Source: Pseudomonadales bacterium
GTDB lineage: Bacteria > Pseudomonadota > Gammaproteobacteria > Pseudomonadales > Porticoccaceae
Length of the DNA stretch: 64,000 bases
NCBI GenBank assembly: GCA_024234435.1
Contig: JACKOF010000001.1
Coordinates: 868,001-932,000, forward strand
Reading direction: 5' to 3'
Below, one piece after another: positions 9,173-17,985 of this stretch. The first letter of the stretch is position 1, and every line of letters begins with the position of its first letter. Under the pieces are notes generated by a model. It was not told the origin of the DNA. It made no database searches and saw only the letters and a list, made by a program, of their open reading frames with translations. The translations under genes were made by a program, and so were the position numbers.

Positions 9173-9796
9173 GTGACAAAGGAGAAAAAAGCTCAATTAA
9201 CGCAAGCACAAAAAACTCAAATTTCGGATCAGAACATGTTGCGCGAAGCAACGAATTTGATACTCGAAATAGGTACAACCAGAACAACATTAAAAGATGT
9301 GAGTATCCGCGCAGGCTATAGTCGCGGATTTGCCAGTGCGCGTTTTGGTTCTAAAGATGGTTTGTTCCTAAACTTGGAAAAGTCACACAGAGCCCTGTGG
9401 AAAGACTACTTAAAACAATGCCTGGGTGACAAAACCGGCCTGCAAGCGGTGCTTGCCCGAATAGATGCAATGGAAAGCATTCTTAAAGAAGAAACCGATA
9501 ATGTTCGCGCAATGTACCTGTTGTGGTTCGATTCTGTCGGACAAAAATCGGTGTTGGATGAGCGTTTAACCAAGTTTAATAAAGACGCACAGGCTGCAGT
9601 TATCGTTCACATAATAGAAGGTATTAAATCCGGTGATATTTCTGCGGAGATCACGCCTAATGCTTATGCTCTTCGACATATGGCCGAGATTTTTGGTTTG
9701 ATTTATTTATGGATTTCGTCACCAGATACCATTGATATTTGCGCATGTCTGAGAAGCCTCAGGTTGAGAACAGAGACAGAGTTAAAAGTGGTATGA
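9173..9796 (+). CDS. TetR/AcrR-family transcriptional regulator
   Basis: A 207-residue regulator. The N-terminal helix-turn-helix region is clear: REATNLILEIGTTRTTLKDVSIRAGYSR, then GFASARFGSKDGLFL, the usual TetR third-helix and linker pattern. The rest is the all-helical ligand and dimer domain. GTG 9173 is the only start that keeps the charged N-terminal arm. The gene sits inside the catabolic cluster and in the same direction, so it may be read through from the upstream genes. Likely targets are the palindromes at 3371 and 10678, and the ligand is probably an acyl-CoA intermediate; both points are inference. Confidence 0.88.
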   Translation: MTKEKKAQLTQAQKTQISDQNMLREATNLILEIGTTRTTLKDVSIRAGYSRGFASARFGSKDGLFLNLEKSHRALWKDYLKQCLGDKTGLQAVLARIDAMESILKEETDNVRAMYLLWFDSVGQKSVLDERLTKFNKDAQAAVIVHIIEGIKSGDISAEITPNAYALRHMAEIFGLIYLWISSPDTIDICACLRSLRLRTETELKVV

Positions 9797-9832
9797 GTAA
9801 AAAATTATAAGCGCTGCGGCTAAGGACTGAAT

Positions 9833-10594
9833 ATGACTAGTAGTAAACGGGTAGCCCTGATAACAGGTGCAGCCGGATCGTTGGGTAAAGCAATTTCATT
9901 CCGATTGGCACAGGACGGTTTTATTGTAGTGATGTCTGACTGCGATCGACATGTGATGGAGGCGGCGGAAGATATCTCAAAACAAGGTATGCAAGCGGAA
10001 GGAATGGTTGCCAATTTGATGGCTGCCTCTGAAATTCACAATCTGATCAGCACAATTAATAATCAATACGGGCGCTGCGATGTTCTTGTAAATAATGCGG
10101 GCGTTCATCCTTTGCAAAACGTCGATAACGCAACCGCGCTAAACAACACGACGCTAGATGACTGGCAACAAGCTCTAGCGGTTAACCTGACAGCACCATT
10201 TTTGCTTTCCCAGGCAGTGTTTCCGTTGATGAAAGCAAAGCAATGGGGACGTATTATCAACACAGCTTCACGCGCGGGGCGCACCTGTATTCCAGGTACC
10301 GCTGCGCATTACAGTACAACAAAATCAGGGATTATTGGGTTAACTCGAAGCCTGGCAGAGCAGGGAGCAGCTTTTGGAATCACAGCGAATGCGGTGGCAC
10401 CCGGACGTTTTCCTTCACCTTTGGCAGATACTATGCCAGCCGACGAGGTTGCTGCGTCTATTCAACGTATTCCCGTGGGGCGTATAGGCGATCCTTTTGA
10501 ATTGGCCGCAACCGTTGCTTTTCTCGCTTCGGACGGTGCAGCGTATACCACCGGCTCAGTTATCGATGTGAATGGTGGGGCGTTTATGGGATAG
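9833..10594 (+). CDS. Short-chain dehydrogenase/reductase (SDR)
   Basis: A 253-residue classical SDR. The nucleotide motif is ALITGAAGSLGKA, with SDCD at the end of beta-2; an acidic residue there usually means NAD(H) preference. NNAG follows, then the catalytic Ser in INTASRAG and the YxxxK pair in HYSTTKSG, and the C-terminal VNGGAFMG. It starts 36 bp after the TetR gene. The SDR fold suits oxidation of a hydroxyacyl-CoA or alcohol in the cluster pathway, or FabG-like reduction; sequence alone does not decide. Confidence 0.9.
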   Translation: MTSSKRVALITGAAGSLGKAISFRLAQDGFIVVMSDCDRHVMEAAEDISKQGMQAEGMVANLMAASEIHNLISTINNQYGRCDVLVNNAGVHPLQNVDNATALNNTTLDDWQQALAVNLTAPFLLSQAVFPLMKAKQWGRIINTASRAGRTCIPGTAAHYSTTKSGIIGLTRSLAEQGAAFGITANAVAPGRFPSPLADTMPADEVAASIQRIPVGRIGDPFELAATVAFLASDGAAYTTGSVIDVNGGAFMG

Positions 10595-10677
10595 CGATAA
10601 TACAAGAATCGAGAATAATTGTGCTGTTGAAATATTGACAACAAACTTTTTCGGAAACTTTTTAATCCGCAATTATA

Positions 10678-10705
10678 TTGCTTGACGCAAGCAAATAAAT
10701 ATAAT
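10678..10705 (+). promoter_or_regulatory. Candidate promoter overlapped by a perfect palindrome
   Basis: TATAAT lies at 10700-10705, with TTGCTT (10678-10683) 16 bp upstream as a weak -35. The palindrome TTGCTTG-ACG-CAAGCAA (10678-10694, 7-bp arms, 3-bp spacer) covers the -35 and the spacer, a position typical for a repressor site. It sits 117 bp before the racemase-like gene and suggests a second transcription unit in the cluster. A 9-bp direct repeat AAACTTTTT lies just upstream (10643-10662). Confidence 0.5.
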
Positions 10706-10822
10706 GATGGATCGACGCTGACCTAAGCCTTGTCTGCGGTTGATACCAGTAATTAATTTAGTTGTTTACTCTAATAAAGGGCCGGCCTTTTAGGGGAAAT
10801 AACCGGAACTAAGGACATAATT

Positions 10823-11974
10823 ATGACCACGCCTTTGAATGGATTACGTGTAGTCGAGCTGGGTGCTTTGGGGCCTGCTCCTTTTGCAGCCTCGGTGCTT
10901 GGTGATATGGGGGCCGATATTGTACGCATTGACAGGCCGTTGGCGACAGACCTGGGCATAGCTGTGCCGTCAAAAATCGATATGTACAATCGAAATAAGC
11001 GCTCTGTTGCCCTCGATTTAAAGAACCCGGAGGCCGTTGAAGTTGTCCTGAAAATGGTAGAAAAGGCCGACATTCTAATTGAAGGGTTTCGCCCAGGAGT
11101 GGCTGAGCGTCTAGGCTTAGGCCCGGAGGTGTGTCTACAGAAAAATACACGCTTGATCTATGGCCGTATGACTGGCTGGGGGCAGGACGGACCAATGGCA
11201 CAGATTCCGGGGCACGATATTAACTACCTTTCACTAACAGGTGCGCTTCAGGCAATTGGTGAGAAAGACGGTCGCCCCGTTCCCCCGCTAAATCTGGTTG
11301 CGGATCTGGGAGGGGGTGCCATGTATCTTGTGGTGGGAGTACTTGCGGCAGTGATTGAATCAAAGGTGTCTGGCAAGGGACAGGTGGTCGATGCGGCCAT
11401 GATTGATGGCGTTTCAAACCTGATGACAGCCTTTCTGGGTTTTCGCCAGGAGAATATGTGGTCTCTGGAACGAGGGGATAATTTTGTCGATGGCGGTGCG
11501 CCGTTTTATCGAACCTACGAAACCAGTGATGGCAAATATGTTGCTGTAGGCGCTATTGAATCCCGATTTTATCAGGACCTTCTGAAAGGCCTGAGTTTGG
11601 ATAATGAAGAGCTACCTTCCCAGAATGATCGCTCTGGATGGCCACAACTGGAGCAACTTTTCGCCAGCCGCTTTAAAACAAAAACCCGGGATGAATGGGT
11701 GAGCACGATGACTTCTCTGGAAGCCTGCTTTTCCCCTGTGCTTGATATGGATGAAGCCTTGCAGGACCCACACATGAAAGCTCGCGAGGTATTTACGGAT
11801 TTTCATGGTGTTACTCACCCGTCTCCGGCGCCTAGGTTTCAGCGCACGCCAGCCAGTTTGAGATACGAGCCTCCGGAACCGGGGCAACACAGCCGCGCTG
11901 TGTTATCCGAGTGGGGCTTTGATGAGGCAGAGGTTAAAAATTACTTCGCGTCAGGTATCGTTGTTCAGCGTTAA
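10823..11974 (+). CDS. CaiB/BaiF family protein, alpha-methylacyl-CoA racemase-like
   Basis: A 383-residue class III CoA-transferase-fold protein. It matches the alpha-methylacyl-CoA racemase branch: R90 in EGFRPG, H131 in GHDINYLSLTGA, D161 in NLVADLGGG, and the Glu of AVGAIESRFY line up with the Arg91/His126/Asp156/Glu241 set known in the mycobacterial racemase, with the same 30-residue His-Asp spacing. Such enzymes interconvert 2R- and 2S-methylacyl-CoA so that a stereospecific acyl-CoA dehydrogenase can act. This is the strongest hint that the cluster degrades a methyl-branched chain (isoprenoid, sterol side chain or branched acid). CoA transfer is the alternative but less likely. Confidence 0.88.
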   Translation: MTTPLNGLRVVELGALGPAPFAASVLGDMGADIVRIDRPLATDLGIAVPSKIDMYNRNKRSVALDLKNPEAVEVVLKMVEKADILIEGFRPGVAERLGLGPEVCLQKNTRLIYGRMTGWGQDGPMAQIPGHDINYLSLTGALQAIGEKDGRPVPPLNLVADLGGGAMYLVVGVLAAVIESKVSGKGQVVDAAMIDGVSNLMTAFLGFRQENMWSLERGDNFVDGGAPFYRTYETSDGKYVAVGAIESRFYQDLLKGLSLDNEELPSQNDRSGWPQLEQLFASRFKTKTRDEWVSTMTSLEACFSPVLDMDEALQDPHMKAREVFTDFHGVTHPSPAPRFQRTPASLRYEPPEPGQHSRAVLSEWGFDEAEVKNYFASGIVVQR

Positions 11975-12055
11975 AGACCAACGGCGTAAGAATGCCATAT
12001 ACGGATCATCAATCGTTTTTTTGATAGCAACAAGAAGTTGCAACAGGGAATTTTT

Positions 12056-13612
12056 ATGAGAGCAACGCAACTATTCGAACGAGCCGTAGCTATTCGGCCA
12101 CATGGTGTGGCAACTGTGTTTGGTCATCGCACCAGAACCTGGAAAGAGCTGGGCGAGCGAGTCCCACGTTTGGCAGGCGGGTTGCAGTCGCTCGGAATTG
12201 ACAATGGCGATCGTGTGGCCGCGCTGGCAATGAACTCTGATCGTTATGCCGAGTTGTTTTACGCAGTTCCGTGGGCTGGTGCAGTATTTGCCCCGCTGAA
12301 CATGCGTTGGTCGGTCGCCGAGAATCATTACGCCCTTACTGATTCTCAGGCTTCGGTATTACTGGTCGATGAAAATTTTATTGATCAAGCTTTTGAGCTT
12401 AAACAACAGCTGGATACTATCAAGCACCTGGTTTATATGGGAGAGGGGGCGGTTCCCGAAGGCATGATGTGCTATGAGTCGCTCATCGCAGAAAACTCTC
12501 CGGTGGACGATGCGTTTCGGTGTAACGACGACTTGTACATTATTTTCTACACCGCAGGTACTACATCTCATCCCAAGGGGGTGGCAATGTCTCATCGGGC
12601 GATTGTCTTTGGCGCGGTGATCTACCTTTCTATGTTACCTTCCGCCGACAATATCAGGCATTTGTATGTGCCGGGTTTTTTTCATTTCGCTGCGGGTAGC
12701 CCTATGTGGTACGTCACACTGGCAGGAGGCACGCATGTGATATTGCCCAAGTTTGATCCAGAGGTAGCAATGGCTGCCATACAAGAGCATCAGGTAACCA
12801 ATACGGTACTGGTTCCGACAATGGTCAATATGCTGATGAACCACCCAGAGTTTGAAGATTACGATCTGTCCAGTTTGAAAACTTGTATTTACGGCGGTTC
12901 ACCCATGCCGGAAGCACTGATTACCCGAACCATGGAAAAGCTGCCTTCCTGGAATTTTTATCAAATTTACGGCATGACCGAAACAGGTGGTTTTGCCACC
13001 ATGCTCAGATGGAATGATCACCTTCATCAAGACGAAAAAGCGGGCCGTTTACGTTCTGCTGGCCAGCCAGCCCCGGCAGTTGAAGTACGAACTGTACGAC
13101 CTGACGGGACAAGAGCGGCTACTGGTGAACTCGGTGAAGTAGTGGTACGCAGTGATATTCTGATGACTGAATACCTGAATAACCCCGAGGGCTCAGCCGA
13201 TGTGCTTAAGAACGGTTGGATGCATTCCGGCGATGCGGGTTATTTTGACGAAGATGGCTTTCTTTATATTGCCGATCGGGTAAAGGACATGATTGTTACC
13301 GGAGGGGAGAATGTTTATTCGATAGAAGTCGAGCGCGCGCTTTTTACACACCCAGCGGTAATGGAGGCAGCGGTGATAGGGATACCCAGCGAAGAGTGGG
13401 GAGAGTCTGTGCACGCAGTTGTCGTTCCGAGGCAAGGACATAGCGTATCTGAAGCTGAAATTATTGAACATTGCCGAACATTGATTGGGGGTTACAAAGT
13501 GCCAAAAAGTGTAGAGTTTCAAGCGGAAGCATTACCTGTAACGGCTGTTGGCAAGGTACGTAAAAACGTGCTTCGTGAGAAGTATTGGGCCGAGCAAAAA
13601 ACCAAGATTTGA
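12056..13612 (+). CDS. AMP-forming acyl-CoA synthetase (second ligase of the cluster)
   Basis: A 518-residue ANL ligase. It has FYTAGTTSHPKGVAMSHRA (phosphate loop with TAGTT), YQIYGMTETGG, HSGDAGYFDEDGFLYIADRVKDMIVTGG (split below the hinge Asp) and the catalytic Lys in AVGKVRKN. ATG 12056 is preferred: AGGGA lies six bases upstream, whereas the in-frame TTG at 12038 has no such site. It follows the racemase gene by 81 bp. Sequence style resembles the FadD13/FadD3-like ligases used on bulky or branched acids, but the substrate is not readable. Confidence 0.9.
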   Translation: MRATQLFERAVAIRPHGVATVFGHRTRTWKELGERVPRLAGGLQSLGIDNGDRVAALAMNSDRYAELFYAVPWAGAVFAPLNMRWSVAENHYALTDSQASVLLVDENFIDQAFELKQQLDTIKHLVYMGEGAVPEGMMCYESLIAENSPVDDAFRCNDDLYIIFYTAGTTSHPKGVAMSHRAIVFGAVIYLSMLPSADNIRHLYVPGFFHFAAGSPMWYVTLAGGTHVILPKFDPEVAMAAIQEHQVTNTVLVPTMVNMLMNHPEFEDYDLSSLKTCIYGGSPMPEALITRTMEKLPSWNFYQIYGMTETGGFATMLRWNDHLHQDEKAGRLRSAGQPAPAVEVRTVRPDGTRAATGELGEVVVRSDILMTEYLNNPEGSADVLKNGWMHSGDAGYFDEDGFLYIADRVKDMIVTGGENVYSIEVERALFTHPAVMEAAVIGIPSEEWGESVHAVVVPRQGHSVSEAEIIEHCRTLIGGYKVPKSVEFQAEALPVTAVGKVRKNVLREKYWAEQKTKI

Positions 13613-13680
13613 CGGGTGACGGATAAGGTTAAATACGAATAAAGCTATGAATAAAAACAAAGGCCGGGGAATTACCAAAG

Positions 13681-15795
13681 ATGCTTCATTCTAAGATCAG
13701 GTACGTTGTTGCAATCATTTTATTGTTGATGTGTGGTGTTCATTCAGTTGCTCAAGCCATTCAAGAAGACCGTTCCAGAATTAGCCGCGCTAATTCTGAA
13801 CCGGAAAACTGGTTGAGCCATGGTAGAACCTACGACGAGCAGCGCTACAGCCCACTGAATAAAATCAATAAGGAAAATATTAAGCAATTAGGTTTGCTTT
13901 GGTCTTATGAGTTTCCAACTTCACGGGGAAAAGAGGCCACGCCATTAATGGTCGATGGAACTATTTATCTGACTGGCAGCTGGAGTGTGGTTTACGCCTT
14001 TGATGCAAAAACCGGGCGCTTGCTTTGGACTTACGATCCCTCTGTGCCGCGCGAGCTGGCCGGGACCTTCTGTTGCGATGTGGTTAACCGTGGCGTGGCT
14101 TTTTGGCAAGGCAAAATTTTTGTCGGAACGCTAGATGGTCGTCTGGTGGCTTTAGAGGCGGCGACAGGAAAACGACTCTGGTCTGTTAATACGGTCCCAG
14201 AAGGGAAATCCTATTCAATCTCTGGCGCGCCAAGAGTTGTTAAAGGCAAAGTGATTATTGGCAATGGCGGGGCTGAAATGAGCGTTCGCGGGTTTGTGTC
14301 TGCCTATGATGTTGATACGGGTGAAAGGCTCTGGCGCTTTTATACGATCCCGGGAAACCCGGCGCAAGGGTTTGAGGCGCCGGAATTGAAAATGGCTGCA
14401 AAAACCTGGTCTGGTGAGTGGTGGAAGTTCGGCGGGGGCGGTACTGCCTGGGATTCGTTTGCTTACGACTCCAAGCACGACTTGCTTTATATAGGGGTTG
14501 GTAATGGTTCACCCTGGAGTCATATTCAGCGCAGCAACGGCAAAGGGGACAACCTGTTTTTGTCTTCAATCGTCGCGGTTCGGCCTGATACGGGTGAATA
14601 TGTCTGGCATTATCAAACCACTCCCAAAGACAGCTGGGATTACACCGCGACGCAACACATGATACTTGCGGATATGGTCATTGACGGTGAGAGCCGTGAA
14701 GTCATCATGCAGGCTCCCAAAAATGGTTTCTTTTATGTGATAGATCGGCTGACAGGCAAGCTGATTTCTGCCGAGAAATACACCACTGTTACCTGGGCGA
14801 GCCATGTGGATCTGAAAACCGGGCGCCCGGTTGAAAACCCGGATATGCACTACGGCAGTGAACAGGCCAAAGTGATCTTTCCCAGCGCTTTGGGGGGGCA
14901 CAACTGGCAGCCGATGAGCTACAGTCCGGATTCCGGTTTGGTTTATATCCCCGCGCATAATATTCCCGGCGTGTATCGACAGGATACCGAGTTCGGTGTG
15001 CGAAAAAGCTATTGGCAAAACGGCACTGCGTGGGTTGAGTCTTCATTACCCGAGGACCCTAAGAGTATTTCTGATGCCAACGAAATTATTTATGGTGAGT
15101 TGGTTGCCTGGGACCCGGTAGCCCAGCAAGCAAAATGGAAAGTGAAGTTCCCTAATGTATGGAATGGGGGCATTTTAAGTACAGCAGGCGGATTGGTTTT
15201 TCAGGGTAATGCCGAAGGTGTGTTTGTGGCTTATGAAGATAGTACCGGCGAAGTCCTGTGGGAGTTCAACTCGGAGAGCGGCATTATCGCTTCTCCTATC
15301 AGCTATAGCCTGGACGGGGTTCAGTATGTGGCGGTTATTTCCGGCTGGTCCGCCAGTTACGGATCAGCGGCGGGGACACTGGCTACTCGCAGCAGAGGGT
15401 TTGGCAAGGTAAACCGTTTACTGGTATTTGCTTTGGGCGGTACTGCGGAGCTGCCTCCGGAAGTTAATCAACTGAAGTCTGTCGACCCTGTTGTGCTTAC
15501 TTATCCCGTAGATGAAGAAAAAGCCGCGAAGGGTAAATCGCATTACATGCACAACTGCTATTTTTGTCATGGGGACAATGTCGTCTCTTCTTCTTCCATT
15601 CCTGACTTGCGCTATTTAAGCGCAGGGAAACACGAGATATTTTCGAAAATTTTGCTGGATGGGCTGTTTCAATCCGCAGGTATGCCTTCTTTCAAGGGCC
15701 GGTTAACGGAAGAGGAGGCGGAATTGATTCGGCAATACATTGTTCGAAAAACCATAATGAGTTTTGGCTCGAAAGACAAAGTTAGCACGCCTTAA
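13681..15795 (+). CDS. PQQ-dependent quinohaemoprotein alcohol dehydrogenase
   Basis: A 704-residue periplasmic enzyme. A signal peptide (about residues 1-26, ending SVAQA) is followed by WLSHGRTYDEQRYSPL, the usual start of the eight-bladed propeller. FCCDVVNRG carries the adjacent-Cys disulphide next to PQQ, SWDYTATQ supplies the likely catalytic Asp, and repeated tryptophan-docking motifs (W-x-x-x at blade ends) are present. A C-terminal cytochrome c domain has CYFCH at about residues 626-630. This is the type II (soluble quinohaemoprotein) layout: oxidation of alcohols or aldehydes with electrons passed to haem c. No PQQ synthesis genes are in the window. Confidence 0.92.
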   Translation: MLHSKIRYVVAIILLLMCGVHSVAQAIQEDRSRISRANSEPENWLSHGRTYDEQRYSPLNKINKENIKQLGLLWSYEFPTSRGKEATPLMVDGTIYLTGSWSVVYAFDAKTGRLLWTYDPSVPRELAGTFCCDVVNRGVAFWQGKIFVGTLDGRLVALEAATGKRLWSVNTVPEGKSYSISGAPRVVKGKVIIGNGGAEMSVRGFVSAYDVDTGERLWRFYTIPGNPAQGFEAPELKMAAKTWSGEWWKFGGGGTAWDSFAYDSKHDLLYIGVGNGSPWSHIQRSNGKGDNLFLSSIVAVRPDTGEYVWHYQTTPKDSWDYTATQHMILADMVIDGESREVIMQAPKNGFFYVIDRLTGKLISAEKYTTVTWASHVDLKTGRPVENPDMHYGSEQAKVIFPSALGGHNWQPMSYSPDSGLVYIPAHNIPGVYRQDTEFGVRKSYWQNGTAWVESSLPEDPKSISDANEIIYGELVAWDPVAQQAKWKVKFPNVWNGGILSTAGGLVFQGNAEGVFVAYEDSTGEVLWEFNSESGIIASPISYSLDGVQYVAVISGWSASYGSAAGTLATRSRGFGKVNRLLVFALGGTAELPPEVNQLKSVDPVVLTYPVDEEKAAKGKSHYMHNCYFCHGDNVVSSSSIPDLRYLSAGKHEIFSKILLDGLFQSAGMPSFKGRLTEEEAELIRQYIVRKTIMSFGSKDKVSTP

Positions 15796-15853
15796 AAGGT
15801 TGCGACGCTTTAAAACGTATCGTTTAAACATAATTTAACGAAAGGGGTGTGTT

Positions 15854-16663
15854 ATGACGGAGGAGCTGCAAGGTAAAGTTGCGATAGTTACTGGTGCCGC
15901 ACGAGGCTTGGGCAGAGCCTATGCTCATCGCCTTGCCAAGTTAGGTGCAGATGTTGTTGTTACCGATATAAACCTTAACAGCGCGAAGGAGTTCGGCGAA
16001 GAGCTAACGAAAGATTCTGTTGTAGAGGAAATTGAAGCACTTGGCAGATCGTCCATTGGGGTTGAAGGTGACCTCACCAACCCCGAAGCTGTTGAACAGC
16101 TTTTTGAAAAAACGTTACAGAGATTCGGCCGTGTTGATATTTTGGTGAACAATGCCGGAGGGGCGATCGCGAAAGATAGCGGTAATCTTCCTACAAAAAC
16201 TTCTTTGTCTGATCTTAAATTATTGATGGATGTTAATTTCCAAAGTGCCTTTTTATGTTGTAAAGCTGTTGCGCCAATTATGAAGAAACAAAAGTCGGGC
16301 ATTATTATTAACACTTCTTCACTGACGGCTATCAGCACATTAACCAATGGGGTGTTAGCGGGGTACGGGGCAGCCAAAGCCGCCGTGGAACAGTATTCGA
16401 GAGGTTTGGCTGCAGAGTTGGGACCGTATGGAATACGGGTAAATATTCTTTCTCCCGGAATTATGATGACCGCCCGAATTGCCGCTCAGGCAAAAGAGAG
16501 GGGCATTGGCACAGAGTCGCAGGCAGAAGCTGTACCGTTAAGGCGGTTAGGTGTTGCCGAAGATTGTGCTGGTGTTGTGGAGTTTCTGGCGACAGATCTT
16601 TCCCGTTACGTCACCGGTCAGTGTATCTCTGTCTGTGGTGGAGCGGCATTGCATCCGAATTGA
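15854..16663 (+). CDS. Short-chain dehydrogenase/reductase (SDR)
   Basis: A 269-residue classical SDR with AIVTGAARGLGRA, an acidic TDIN after beta-2 (NAD preference), NNAGGA, the catalytic Ser in NTSSLTA, YGAAKAA as the YxxxK pair, and CGGAALHP at the end. AAAGGGG lies seven bases before ATG 15854. It is 58 bp after the alcohol dehydrogenase gene and is the last plus-strand gene of the cluster; a minus-strand methyltransferase gene meets it tail to tail with only 9 bp between stops. A role in oxidising a beta-hydroxyacyl-CoA or secondary alcohol is plausible. Confidence 0.9.
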   Translation: MTEELQGKVAIVTGAARGLGRAYAHRLAKLGADVVVTDINLNSAKEFGEELTKDSVVEEIEALGRSSIGVEGDLTNPEAVEQLFEKTLQRFGRVDILVNNAGGAIAKDSGNLPTKTSLSDLKLLMDVNFQSAFLCCKAVAPIMKKQKSGIIINTSSLTAISTLTNGVLAGYGAAKAAVEQYSRGLAAELGPYGIRVNILSPGIMMTARIAAQAKERGIGTESQAEAVPLRRLGVAEDCAGVVEFLATDLSRYVTGQCISVCGGAALHPN

Positions 16664-16672
16664 TGGGTTATT

Positions 16673-17326
16673 TTATTTCCGCTTGAAGGTCAGAATATGT
16701 CCCTTGAAAGGTGCTGCCAGATAGTCGGTATTTTCGGGTTTGGTATGTGTATGGGTGAAGCCAAAATCCGCCATCTGCTTGGAAAACTTTTGCTTCCTGC
16801 CTCGACCGGGATCAACGATTAACACTTCACATGCGGGATTCGCGTGTAACTCAATGAACTTTGCCAGCATTTCGATATGCTCATCTTCATAGAGCAAGTC
16901 GCTGCCGATAATGGTGTCAAACCGGCCCAGATCCGTATTCAAATCGCTCCAGTCGGCGCGCTCAAAGGGAATAGGGGCACCACCATTTAACGACGTGTTT
17001 TCAATCAGAAAACTTTCTACCTCCGGGTGATAATCTGTAGCGGATATATCCACATTCCGCTTGTTCAGTAAAAGGCTGGTTAAGCCGATGCCGCAGCCTA
17101 TCTCCAATATGCGCTTGTCTGCAGTGTCGTAATCGAGTATTTCGTTGGCGAGCACCAGGCTGGAGGGCCACACAACACCAAAAAGAGGCCAGGTGGCAGA
17201 CGATATGCCCAGTTTTTTGGCTATGCCCAGCGGGTCGGAGAATTCCTGATTATTACGCAAGGTGCGCAAGTGAATATCGAGCGGGCCAATTTCCAGAGTT
17301 TGGTAACGAACGCGGAAGGAACACAT
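16673..17326 (-). CDS. Methyltransferase, METTL/Methyltransf_16-like
   Basis: A 217-residue SAM-dependent class I methyltransferase. Motif I is ILEIGCGIGLTSLLL, motif II SATDYHP, and FDTIIGSDLLYEDEH is the motif IV region with the DLLY pattern seen in the protein-lysine methyltransferase-like family. The N-terminus TLEIGPLDIHLRTLRNNQEF also fits that family. It is likely a protein or small-molecule methyltransferase; the target is unknown. It is transcribed away from the yjdM-like gene and convergent with the catabolic cluster, so it is not part of that operon. Confidence 0.8.
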   Translation of the reverse strand: MCSFRVRYQTLEIGPLDIHLRTLRNNQEFSDPLGIAKKLGISSATWPLFGVVWPSSLVLANEILDYDTADKRILEIGCGIGLTSLLLNKRNVDISATDYHPEVESFLIENTSLNGGAPIPFERADWSDLNTDLGRFDTIIGSDLLYEDEHIEMLAKFIELHANPACEVLIVDPGRGRKQKFSKQMADFGFTHTHTKPENTDYLAAPFKGHILTFKRK

Positions 17327-17503
17327 AATTTACCTGTAGAATAGTGAGCTGAGCCAGCTATCCAACTTCGATAAATGACGGTTTCAGGGCAGCATACAGG
17401 TAAACAGGGCAGACACAAACTATTTGCTACCGCCGAAAAACGCTGTATAACGCCGAACCACACACTTCAGCCAGCTTGAACGACGTTCTGACCAAGGAAA
17501 TTT

Positions 17504-17839
17504 ATGAGTACTTTACCCCATTGTCCCGAGTGCCAGTCAATCTATACCTATGAAGACAGAGATTTGTTTGTGTGCCCGGAATGCGGCCATGAATGGAATA
17601 ATAGCGATAGCGAAACCGAAATAGAAAAGGTCGTAAAGGATGCTAATGGTAATACCCTGAGTGATGGGGATACCGTTTCAGTGATTAAGGACCTGAAAGT
17701 GAAGGGGTCTTCATCAGTGGTTAAAGTGGGCACTAAAGTAAAAAACATTCGTCTTGTGGAGGGAGATCACGATATCGATTGCAAAATTGATGGCATCGGT
17801 GCAATGAAGCTGAAATCGGAATTCGTTAAAAAAGTGTGA
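17504..17839 (+). CDS. yjdM: YjdM/PhnA family zinc-ribbon protein
   Basis: A 111-residue protein with an N-terminal zinc ribbon (PHCPECQS ... FVCPECGHEW, two CPxC knuckles) and a C-terminal domain with VKDANGNTLSDGDTVSVIKDLKVKGSS, the usual PhnA/YjdM signature. AAGGAAA precedes the ATG. The E. coli protein was once linked to alkylphosphonate use by position, but a catalytic role there is not supported; the cellular function remains unclear. It stands alone between two minus-strand genes. Confidence 0.9.
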   Translation: MSTLPHCPECQSIYTYEDRDLFVCPECGHEWNNSDSETEIEKVVKDANGNTLSDGDTVSVIKDLKVKGSSSVVKVGTKVKNIRLVEGDHDIDCKIDGIGAMKLKSEFVKKV

Positions 17840-17944
17840 TTGCCTTGAGCTTGAAAGAGCAAAAAGTTTGATTACCGGGCTATCGGGCCAATACGAAAAA
17901 TTCCCGCCAGGGCGAGAGTTTTGGATGCTACCGGTAGTTTGCGA

Positions 17945-17962
17945 GCCATTGCTTGCAATGGC
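17945..17962. repeat. Perfect inverted repeat between convergent genes
   Basis: GCCATTGC-TT-GCAATGGC lies between the convergent yjdM and parA-like genes. There is no T-run on either side, so an intrinsic terminator is not clear; it may still stabilise the 3' ends of both messages. Confidence 0.4.
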
Positions 17963-17985
17963 GAGAGTGGTATCAGGGTGCAGGC

